NCBI GenBank assembly: GCA_905221605.1
Contig: CAJNDS010000047.1
Location: forward strand, 310,001-372,000
DNA length: 62,000 nucleotides
Source: Symbiodinium natans
Taxonomy: Eukaryota > Sar > Dinophyceae > Suessiales > Symbiodiniaceae
Direction: 5' to 3'
Both the position numbers and the translations under genes were made by a program. This document shows positions 43,667 through 53,590 of the stretch, piece by piece (within the stretch, counting starts at the first letter, position 1; every line of letters begins with the position of its first letter). Below the pieces are notes generated by a model. It was not told where the DNA came from. It worked only from the letters and a program-made list of their open reading frames with translations, and did no database searches.

Positions 43667-43688
43667 GGCTCCGAGGACGCACAGACTT

Positions 43689-43875
43689 ACCTACTATTTG
43701 CTTAAGAACTCTCAAAAGGTTTGGAGTTTAGGGTTTAGGGTGTAGGGTTGTAATCCCTATATTAAGGAAGAATATTGTGATATACATATATATATACACA
43801 TATTGTGATTTAATTTACTTCTTTTTTTTTTTTTTGGGGGGGGGGGGGGTGCTTCTCATAAGCAATTCGCGGTTA
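43689..43875. mobile_element. MITE family 3 copy containing TTTAGGG units
   Basis: CTACTATTTGCTTAAGAACT, internal AAGGAAGAATATTGTG and a GGGGG...ATAAGCAATT end. A short TTTAGGG run is embedded at about 43728-43750. Confidence 0.7.
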
Positions 43876-44006
43876 CAAGGTGGACTCGGATGAAGGTCGG
43901 ATTTGGGGGCGTGAGGGATTGAATTTAGTGAGTTTAGGGTTTAGGGTTTGGGGTTTGGGGCCTAGGGCTTGCAGCCTACGATGTCCCAGGGCTGGAGAGG
44001 GTGAGC

Positions 44007-47000
44007 CAGTTGGAAGAGCAAAGGCATCGGCGATGCTTTGGTTCTGAATCGGCTTAGGGTTTGGGGTTCAGGGTCTAGGGTTTAGGGCTTCAACTTTACA
44101 AGGTTTAGGGTTTGGGGTTCAGACATTGGGGTTCACGAGTTCTGAATGGACGGAGGAAATTGGGAACCTTTGAATGTTTAAAGGATACGGGTTGCGATGT
44201 TGCCCCCTTATACAGTCCTTGACAGGAATGATAATCGAGGGTACTAAAACCCCTATGAAGGACGGTTAGTATAAGGGGGAACATCCCAACATACGTGGAC
44301 CCAACAGGTCCCAAGTTGCCTACTTAGGTGGTTCAAGGGCTTTGGGGTATCCTTAAACCCTAAACCCTACACCCTAAACCCTAAATCCTACTCCCAGGTT
44401 CTAAGGCCTCTCCAAATATAGATGCCCTGTCACCCTACACGCTGAAACATCATGCGAACCCAAGCTTCAGACACCGTGAGCCTGAGTCACTTAGGGTCAG
44501 GGTGTAGGGACATTCCAAATGGAACCCCCCCCCCCCACAAAACAAAAGAAACAATATGAATAATAATAGTAAGAACAAAATAAGAATAATAATATTAATA
44601 GTAATAGCAATGAGAATTATCATGACAGTACTAATAAACAGAAATACAGAAAAGAACCAGGAGCCACGCCCAGTAAGCCCGAAGCAAGATCCTCTTCAAC
44701 CCCCCCCCATTAAAATGGAAAGCCCCAAGCCCGACACCCTGAACCCTAAGCCCCAGGTCCTAAATAGAGCAAGGCCAATAGCCCTAAACCCTAAACCCTA
44801 AACAGAGCAGACTCGGGGAGCCTTGTAAGCTTCCAAGCACCAGAAGATTCACGGACCTGGCAGCACATGATTCCAGGGTCTCAGGGATTCCGACTCCTAA
44901 GCCCAACACTCCCTAAAACCCTAAACCCTAGGCCCTAAAGCCAAAAGCCTAAAGCCTAGTCCCAAAACATGAAATCCTGAAGCTCAGGCAGGTTTAGGCG
45001 GTTTGGGTTTATGTCCGTTGGGCTTCGCCTGTGTCTCCGAGGGGTCTTGAAGGTTCATGCCTGTAAGGTCAGGGTCGAGGGGCTCTGAAACCTTGGGGTT
45101 TAAGGCCGAGGGTTTTGCGCTCACGGTTTGGGGCTGGGAGTTTAAACCCTAAACCCTAAACCCTAAACCCTAAACCCTAAACCCTAAACCCTAAACCCTA
45201 AACCTTGGGGTTGAAGGCTTGTGGGCTGCAGGCAATGCATGTCTTGGACGTGGTAAGACTTCCGTCATTCACAGCCACCCTTCTCAACCCTTAGGGTTTA
45301 GGGCTTAGGGTTTCGGGTTTAGGGTTTAGGGTTTAGGGTTTAGGGCTTTAGGGCTTTAGGGCTTAGGGCTTAGGGCTTTAGGGCTTTAGGGTTTAGGGTT
45401 TAGGGTTTAGGGAGACCCCCACACCCCTCAAATCCTTCAGACCTAACCCCTTGAACCCAAACCCCCAAACGCCCAAAGCCAAGCTCGTAGAACCCATGGT
45501 GCGGCTGAGCATGTGTGTGCATGATTGAGTTTGAGGGTGCTGGCGACTTGTCCCCAACCATCCTCCTAAACCAAAACCCGAAACCCTAAACTCTCAACCC
45601 GGTCTAGACCCGAAACTCTGAACCCTAAACCCAAAAGCCCTGCGACCCGCCTAGGTCCGAGCTCCTTCCTGCAAGTGCAAGCAGAGGAGGGTTTAGGGTT
45701 TAGGGTTTAGGGTTTAGGGTGGAATCAATCAAATCTGCCTTGTTCCCCAAAGAACTCAGATCGGAGGTAGTGTTTAGGGCTTGGCATTTCGCTCCAGTGG
45801 AGACCAAGTCACGGGCCGAATTGCACGTTGTTTGGGTTTAGGGTTTAGGGTTTAGGGTTTAGGGTTTAGGGTTTAGGGTTGGGCTTAGGGGCGTTCCTAT
45901 TGGAGGGCATATCACATAGCAAAACCCTCATCCCGAATACTGACGCCCCAAGCCTAAACCTTTAGACCCTAAGCCCTTAAACCTTTAAACCCTAAACCCG
46001 AAACCCTGAACCCCAAACCCCAAACCCCAAACCCCAAACCCTAAACCCTGGCCCTGAACCCTCCAGCTCTCTACCCTGTAAAGCCCTAAAAGCCCTGAGC
46101 CTTAGGTTCGTTCGGGACTTGGGCGCAGTAGGCTTCCCAACTCTTAGCCCATCAACACCCGGATATCATGAAGGCTTGGGGAGTTTAGGGAGTTTAAGGG
46201 ATGTAGGGATTTAAGGGTTTGGGGCTGTAAAAACACTAAAGCTCTTTGAAGTCCCGATACAACCCCACTGAAGGTTCATGTGTGGTACTCCTATTTTTTT
46301 ATAAGGTTTACGGTTCAAAAGTAACCCTGGACCCTAAACCCTGAACCCAAAACAAGGGCTTAGGGTTTAGAGAGCACGGTCGCTGTATAGCAAAGCCCAT
46401 CATGGCGCTAACTTGTACCCGGTACCCTCCAGGCTACATGGACACTAACGACTCCCCCCACCCCAAATTTTCAAACCCCGAAAGGGAGGAAGACTTCGTA
46501 ACGTAGATCAAGCACCCTACCATGAGTTTGAGGGAACATTTTCGTAGTTCAGTGACTTGCCCTAAACCCTAAATCCTACATGACAGGCAGTCCACTTGCG
46601 CCTCAGCTTGGGGAGGAGTTGCTCGCCATGGCCTGGATGGCGGTCATATTGGTGGGCTTTGCAGGGTTTAGGGTTTAGGGTTTAGGGTTTAGAGTTTAGG
46701 GCTGGATTGTGTGTCCCAGACCCGTAAACCTCAATTCTGGGTGTCGTCCTAAACCTGCCAAACACATCTGGGTTCCACTTTGCCTTGTGAAGGCTTGTGA
46801 GACCAACTAAAGGCCTGATTTCGGAACCCCAAACCCCAAACCCTAACCCCAAAGCCTAGACCCCTAAACCCTACGACCCCCAAACCCTAAACCCTAAACC
46901 CGAAAACCCTAAGCCCCTGAACCCCCTGCGTCAAAGAGGTGTCGCGCTGGCTTAACAGCTCTCGCAGGGGACGGCGGGTACGCTTCCAAAGGCCAGCCAT

Positions 47001-50000
47001 AGCCAGAGCGGCGCAGAGTCGGTTCCCTAAACCCTAAACCCTAAACCCTAAACCCTAAACCCTAAACCCTAAACCCTAAACCCTAAACCCTAAACCCTAA
47101 ACCCTAAACCCTAAACCCTTTATAAACCCTAAACCCTAAACCCTGAACCTGCGTAGATGTTCTTCAAGAGGAAGAAGAATGCGGCCCACAAGGCCAAGGG
47201 CTTGGACTGTCAGGCAATAATACGGCCTCTCCAAGAGATTATAAGGGTTGTGGGAAGAGATAAGTTAAAGGGACAGCGTCTCACCGAAGCAGCTACAAGC
47301 TGTGCACAGAAAAGAAGCCCACACTCTGACTCTGAGCGCGGAGCTCCTACTTCTGAGGGCGCCATGGAGACAGCACATGCGATCAAGAGAGGATACTGTG
47401 GCTGAGGCGTATGCTCAAACCCCAAAACAGGCCATGGGCAGGGAGCGTGGGGGAACTTGTGCCTTCGACGCTTAACTGCTGGCCGTCACCGCCAAACCCC
47501 TGAACCCAAAACCCAAACCCCCCAAAACGCCAAACGCCACGCCTGAACCCCTAAACCCCTAAACCCGAAACTCCCCAATTCCCCCTAAACCCCAGACCCC
47601 TGAACCCCTAAACCCGAAACCCCTAAACCCCTAAGCCCCTAAACCCCTAAACCCCCAAACCACCCCTAACCCCCAAACCCCCAAACCCTAAAACCGCTTC
47701 TATGGCCGCCACCGACTCGGATGTCCACGACCACACGACTCGTCGAATCGCCTCAGGTCTATTTTTTTGGGGGGGGGTTTTGGGTTTATGGTTTAGGGGT
47801 TTAGGGGCTTAGGGGCTTCGGGGCTTAGGGGTTTAGGGGTTTAGGGGTTTAGGGGTTTAGGGGTTTAGGGGTTTAGGGGTTTAGGGGTTTAGGGGTTTAG
47901 GGGTTTAGGGGTTTAGGGGGGGGGTTGAGGGCTTGAGATTGTAAGCTTTTGGCGTTTAGGGTTTAGGGTTTAGGGTTTGGGGTTTTTCGGTTGGGGTTTG
48001 GGATTCAAGGTTTGGGGGTCGAGGGGCCCCCCCAAGCCCGAAACCCCTTCCCCCTCCGAAACCTGAAGCTAAGCGTTCTTCTTCGAGGGTTTAGGGTTTT
48101 CAGGGTGCTCTTGTCAGACGAAGAGCGTACTCACGATCAGCAACTTCTCTCGAAGGCTCTGTCGCACAGACACTCCCAAGACTTCAGCGAAGACCCCTCG
48201 TCAGTAACCCCTAAACCCTAACCGTAAACCCCAAACAATAAACCCTAAACCCTGAACCCTAAACCCTGAACCCTGAACCCTAAACCCTAAACCCTACACT
48301 CCGCGTGCCTCGGACCGCCTCTGCCAAGCAGATGGCTGCTGCGGCTCGGACCTAAACAGAAACTCTTAGGGTAGTTGCATGGTCCCTCAGTATGGTCCCT
48401 GAAAAGTTGAACCCCTTGTATACCCCTTCTATACCAAAGACCCAGACTCCAGCACCCTTTAAAGGAGGTAAGGGACCATATGAAGGGACCATGAAACTAC
48501 CCTCTCATACTTTTGGGCTCTTTGGGTCCTGGCTTATAGGCCTTAGGGTTTCGGGCTTGAGGCTCTAACCCTAAACCCTAAACCCTAAACCCTAAACCCT
48601 AAACCCTAAACCCTAAACCCTAAAACCCTAAACCCTAAACCTACCTAACCCGCACGAACTACGGGGCTCAAGGGTCTCAGAGGACTCAAGGGCCCGGATC
48701 GTGAAACATCGCCCCAGCGCTGACAAATCGAGGGCGCAGGGCTCTGCATGCGGAACGTTCTGGGTTCGGAGTTTAGGGCTGAGGGAATTGGGCCTTCGGG
48801 TAGGTTTAGGGTTCAGGGTTGAGCGTCCGAGCCCCCCCCCCCCCCCAAAAGAAAACAAAAAAAAATGAACTCTCAGAAAGTGAAGCGAAGAACACATGCG
48901 AAGCTTCTCTCTAAGCCCTAAGCCCGAAGCCCTAACCCCTAACCCCTAAACCCCCAAGCCCTCAACCCTAAGCCCTAAGGCCTAAATCCTAAAATGCCCT
49001 ATAATTCCTCTCCACGTGCTTTCAGCGAATCACGCCGAGTCTTGGGGCTTAGGGCTTAGGGGTTTGAGGGGGGAGGTTAGGGGTCAGGGTTTAGGGGTTT
49101 AGGGTTGAGGGTTTAGGGTTTAGGGCCTATAGGGTTTAGGGTTGAGGGTTTGGGGTTGGGGATTGGGGGCCTTACGCTTGAAGATAGGGATTCGGGTTAA
49201 GGGTTGGGCAAGGGCTTTGGCGTGTTACGGGCCAAGGCTACTTTTGCAATGTGAAAGGCCCGGAAAAGCTTTGGGTATGCCTAGACCTTCAATTGTGTTT
49301 CGTCTTTCGGGTACGTACCAAATTATGGGTCTGTACAACGTCCCTTAACCCAAGACCCCCAAAGCACTAAGCTCAGGGTCTAGGTAGGGTATACGGCTCA
49401 GGGTCGAACTCCAAGCCCTACAAACCCGAAACCCTACAAACAACCACCCGACCCTGTGGGGACTGTCTCCTGCTGCAGACCCTCGGTCCTAACCTAAACG
49501 CCAAACCCTAAACTCAAACCCTAAACCCTCAACCCTGAACCCTAAACCCTGAACTTAAACCCTGAACCCTTAACCCTGAACCGCAAGAAGAACTTAAACC
49601 CATCGGGTCCCAGCGGGATCCATCTCGCAACCAAGGACCTCATGTCTTGCGCGTCAGGGTTCAGGGTTTAGGGTTCAGGTTCCAGGTTGCCGGGCTCAGA
49701 GCTGAGGATGATTTAAGAGTTTATATAGGAGTTTAGGATTTTAGCGTTAAGGATTTTAGAGTTTCATATAGGAGTTTAGGATTTTAGTGTTAAGGATTTT
49801 AGAGTTTATCTAGGAGTTTGGGGTTTTGGTCCACTTCATTGCTGGCACAATGGAACAAGAGGATTTGGTCGCCCCCCACCCCCCCACCGACAAGGAGGGT
49901 ACCTACTGGTAGGGGATAAAGAGGCCTATTTGATTAGACTGGCCATGTTGGGTAGCTTTTGGTATCATACTTGAAGAGATGATAAACGGATGGCATCGGC

Positions 50001-52368
50001 CACTGTTTCGGGTCCTTCGTGATGCCCCTAAACCCAAGACCCTAAACACTGAACCCTGAAGCCTAAACGGCCCCTGTAACCAACCCTAAAAATCACCAAC
50101 GCATGGCCCGCAGCCAGCCAAACCTACTATTTGCTTAAGAAACCCCAAGAAAAACACAAATAATAATGCCCATATTACCCTTGTAAGGAAGAATATTTCT
50201 ATTTTTTTGGGGTTGTTTAAGCAACTCGTAGAACTGTGGTTCTCTTACGGGTTGGACAAGTAGGCATTGTTGAACATATTCTGCAAAACATTGCAGGCGC
50301 ACCGAAAACGGAAATACACTGAAACAGGCTAGCGCCATAGCACCCCAGCCCTAAAACCCATCAGCCCAAGCATAAATCCAGAGCGCGATCCAACTCTCTC
50401 TCGCTCTTGCAGCTCCCCTTTCAGCAGGTTCCTGTCCAACAGCTCTTTGGCAGAAGTTCCGCCCACCACGGCCAAACCATTTCCCTCTTCACACCGTAGA
50501 CCTAACCCCTATACACCGGTTCACCCTACCAGCAACCCTGAAAGGTCTGTAGAATTCCCATAATATAGGGCCCTTAAGAAGTAAAATGCGGGTTTTGGGG
50601 GGGGGGTTACTGCAGTCTAACTATAAAGGGACCATGAGGGAATACTTTAGTAGTTATTCCGACCCCTGTATGAGTAGCCCTAAACCCTAAACCCTAAACC
50701 CTAAACCCTAAACCTTAAACCCTAAACCCTAAACCCTTGGGCTCATTAGACCAAAGGCCCTGGCGTGGCTAGCCTCACTGCCAAAGGTGTTTCTTGGAGA
50801 GCTGCGTCTGCTGCTGTGTTCGGCTCAGGAGCTCCCCTCTTAGGGTTTAAGGTTTAGGGTTTAGGGTTTAGGGTTTAGGGTGTAGGGTTTAGGGTTTAGG
50901 GTTTAGGGTCTGGGGTTTGGGGTTTAGGGTGTAGGGTCTAGGGTTTTAGTGAAGTGGGCAGTGCGGTCTCTAAATCGGATCTCTTCATGTCAAGTGTTGG
51001 GTGCTACTACTATTGCTTCAGCACCCCCTTCTTCCTTATGAGGGCAATGCAATGTTGGGATTTTGTTTGATTTCATTTTTGGTTTGGCGGGTTCTTCAGC
51101 AAGTGGTGCGCTAGGGTTTAGGGTTTCGGGTTTCGGGCTTAGGGTGTCGGGGAGGCGTCCTTAAAATTTCAACGCTGTCCTATCCCACGGAGATAGGATC
51201 TCCGGGAACGACTTGGGGGAAAGGTGGTGCCTACAGTCGGCTTCGCTGGTGCGGCCCCATGCCCTCATTTCTAGCAGCCTCTGTACCTCCCTGATCCTAA
51301 CCTTAAGCCCCGCACCCTGAACCCTAAACCCTAAACTCCAAACCCTAAACCCTAAGGAGTTAAAAGCCTAGTTAACCCTAAACCCTATATATATTTATAT
51401 TTATTTATTTATTTATATTTATATTTATATATAGAGCCCGACAAACGCACCAGGCTGCTGACAGACCCTCCTCCCAAGTTGCGCGCTGCCGCTTCGGCTG
51501 TTCTTGCCGGAGGGCACGGGCGCTGGATTAAACAAGTTGGCCGGCGAGTCAAGTCTTTAGGGTTTAGGGTTTAGGGTTTAGGGTTTAGGGTTTAGGGTTT
51601 AGGGTTTAGGGTTTAGGGTTTAGGGTTTAGGGTTTAGGGTTTAGGGTTTAGGGTTTAGGGTTTAGGGTTTAGGGTTTAGGGTTTAGGGCTTTCGGACCTT
51701 ACCCTAAATTCCGACATCCTCGGGCCCTGTACTGATGCCTCTACCCCAACATCCCGAACGATCTTCAGGGCCATGAAGCCCTGCACCCTCAACCCTACAC
51801 GTGAACCCAAACAAACAACTCGATTCCCTGCACCTCAACCACAAATCCAAAACTTCCAAACCCTAAGCCCTAAACCCTAAACCAGCCTAAACCCTAAACC
51901 CTAAACCCTAAACCCGAACTCCAATGCCAGACGCTTCCGAAAACTTTAAACTACACCCTAGATCCCAAACTCTAAACCCCCAATCAAGCCACCCTAGAGC
52001 CGCAAACCCAACGACCAATCCAAGCCCAAACGATAAACAACCCAAAAGCCTAAACCCGTTTAAGCCCTAAACCTTTTAAGCCCTAAACCCTTAAAACCCT
52101 AATCCCTTAAAGACTGTACCCCGATAAGAATCCCGATTAAAGACTGTTACTTTAAACCCAAAGCCCTAAACCCTAAACCAGAGAGGCGAAAGTGTTGTAA
52201 ACCTTCAACCCTGAACCCTAAACCCAAACTCCTAAACCCTGAACCCTCAACCCTAAACCCTAAACCCTAAACCGCAACCTTAAAACCCTCTAAACCCCGT
52301 CAAGCCCTCAACCAGGAGTGTTCAGGTCGACTCGCGCGGCTTCGGCGCTGGAGATCTGCCTCGCCCAG
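44007..52368 (-). CDS. Unassembled exon islands of one or more further minus-strand genes
   Basis: Between gene A and the fusion gene there are GC-rich islands with open minus-strand frames and AG|G/GN splice edges. Examples are WARQISSAEAARVDLNTP (52315-52368), VVGGTSAKELLDRNLL (50380-50469), SLVARWIPLGPDGFK (49598-49638), VRAAAAICLAEAVRGTR (48300-48351), AIRRVVWSWTSESVAAIEA (47698-47751), VRESSGAWKLT (44822-44856) and NQSIADAFALPT (44007-44043). Other possible ones are near 51440-51551, 50784-50821, 48142-48186, 46920-47020 and 46575-46661. I could not join them into one confident protein or recognise a family. Some may be chance open frames. Confidence 0.45.
44191..44290. mobile_element. 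MITE family 1 copy
   Basis: GTTGCGATGTTGCCCCCTTA to AAGGGGGAACATCCCAAC, with inner CAGTCCTTGA / GAAGGACGG. Near complete. Confidence 0.8.
47698..47751 (-). CDS. Candidate exon
   Basis: AIRRVVWSWTSESVAAIE after acceptor CTGAG|G. Flanked by variant telomeric repeats. Family unknown. Confidence 0.45.
47800..47925 (+). repeat. (TTTAGGGG)n 8-mer array
   Basis: About 15 units with a few GCTTAGGGG variants. Confidence 0.95.
48300..48351 (-). CDS. Candidate exon using a telomeric acceptor
   Basis: VRAAAAICLAEAVRGTR between TTTAG|G and A|GTGTAGGG; both splice edges fall in telomere-like units. Confidence 0.45.
48367..48503. mobile_element. MITE family 2 copy
   Basis: Inverted ends AGGGTAGTTGCATGGTCCCT / AGGGACCATGAAACTACCCT. 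Internal CCAGACTCCAGCACCCTTT is shared with other copies. Confidence 0.8.
49714..49825 (+). repeat. 42-43-bp tandem repeat, about 2.5 copies
   Basis: The unit begins AGAGTTTATATAGGAGTTTA and ends AAGGATTTT; copies start at about 49716, 49758 and 49801. Confidence 0.85.
50125..50236. mobile_element. MITE family 3 copy
   Basis: CTACTATTTGCTTAAGAAAC to GGGGTTGTTTAAGCAACTCG, with GTAAGGAAGAATATTTC inside. This is the cleanest copy. Confidence 0.75.
50380..50469 (-). CDS. Candidate exon
   Basis: Open frame VVGGTSAKELLDRNLLKGEL and then QERERVGSRS, with codon usage like the confirmed exons. Edges approximate. A second frame is also open, so the call rests on composition. Confidence 0.45.
51554..51692 (+). 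repeat. (TTTAGGG)n array
   Basis: About 19 perfect units. Confidence 0.97.
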
Positions 52369-53530
52369 CTCAGGGCGTCGAACGGTTTAGGGTTTAGGGT
52401 TTAGGGTTTAGGGTTTAGGGTTTAGGGTTTAGGGTTTAGGGTTTAGGGTTTAGGGTTTAGGGTTTAGGGTTTGGGGTTTGGGGTTTGGGGTTTGGGGTTT
52501 AGGGTTTAGGGTTTAGGGCTTGGGGATCAGAATTTGCTGTTCAGGGAGTTGAGTTTGGTTTAGGGATCAAGGCTTGAGAGTGGTTTAGGGTGAGGATTTG
52601 GGGGCGTGGGGTCTAGGGTTTGAGGCTTTAAGGTTCAGGGTTTAGGGATCAGGGTTTGGGTTTGGGGCTTAGCAGCAAGACAGAAGCTGTTTCCAGAATT
52701 TAAGGGCTCGAGGATTTAGGGTTGTATAAGTAACCCTTAGGGGATTAGGTGGGAACCTTCTTGCCTAGCTCCTATTCAGAACCAGTGGGTTTACAAAGAA
52801 CTGGAGCTACTTCGCATCGAACAAAGAGGACCCAAATATTCCTAAAACCATTGCAGCTCTGTCTACGCCAGACCCCGGTTTAGGGTTTAGGGTTTAGGGC
52901 TTAGGCTTAGGGTTTAGGGTTTGGGGTTTAGGGTTTGGGGTTGAGGGTTTAGGTTTTAGGAAATCGAAACCCAAACCCTAAACCCTAAACCGATCTAAGT
53001 TTTGGGGTTTGGGGTCGGGTATATGTAGAGAAACCCCTCAACGCTGCGCCCCACAAACCTTAATCACCAAACCCTAAAAACTGGACCCTCAACTCTAATC
53101 CCATAATCTGCAACCCTCAATCCTAACCCTCACACTCCAATTCGCAGCCAAGCAGAGCTTGTTTAGGAGGGCCACGGTTTAGGGTTTAGGGGTTAGGGTT
53201 TAGGGTTTAGGGTTTAGGGGGTCACTACATTTCCGAGATGACTGTCAGACTCATCAGACAGCGGTTTAAGTCATTGCCACCTTCCTTGCTCGTGCTATCG
53301 CCAGAAAGTCTGGGAGCTTCAACATACATCCTCCCAAATCACCTACCCCCCCCCCCTCAGCAAGCATAAGATTTATCGTAAGGTTGCAGTAAAACCATAG
53401 AGAGAGCCGCCTCACAACACTAAACTCAAGCGCCCACTCAAATCCTCCCTCAAACCACCTCTCAACCCTTCTCCCAAACCCTCCAAAACCCTCTCACCTC
53501 TCAAAACCCCTGCTCCCGAGCCTGCAGATC

Positions 53531-53590
53531 TTAAAAGTTCTCCTTCATGTACTTCTCCACGTCTTCCCAGGTAAGCGGCTTGTCCGCGTC
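53531..53590 (-). CDS. Gene A terminal exon with stop
   Basis: DADKPLTWEDVEKYMKENF then TAA. Clean acceptor TTTGCAG|G. Confidence 0.75.
   Translation of the reverse strand, partial: DADKPLTWEDVEKYMKENF

Larger units (their letters stand above)
34041..41781 (-). mobile_element. Penelope-like retroelement, multi-ORF, with 267-bp terminal direct repeats
   Basis: A 7741-bp unit bounded by identical direct repeats (34041-34307 and 41515-41781). In sense order on the minus strand it has a leader, an SR-rich ORF (439 aa), a small hydrophobic ORF, a Pro-rich ORF (157 aa), a gag-like ORF (369 aa), the GIY-YIG-RT ORF (908 aa) and a coiled-coil ORF (143 aa). There is no integrase, protease or RNase H, so it is not a Ty1/Ty3-type LTR element. 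The RT and endonuclease match Penelope-like elements, whose direct repeats are called pLTRs. The N-terminal endonuclease places it near Naiad/Chlamys-type PLEs. Its base composition lacks the telomeric repeat of the surrounding DNA. Intact ORFs and 100% identical repeats indicate a recent insertion. Confidence 0.85.

Noticed and set aside
34041-41781. Classical LTR retrotransposon
   Set aside because: Despite the direct repeats there is no protease, RNase H or integrase, and the RT and GIY-YIG motifs are Penelope-like.
47157-47405. 82-aa plus-strand ORF MFFKRKKNAAHKAKG
   Set aside because: The opposite strand is also open with a GTGAGA donor; the strand could not be decided.
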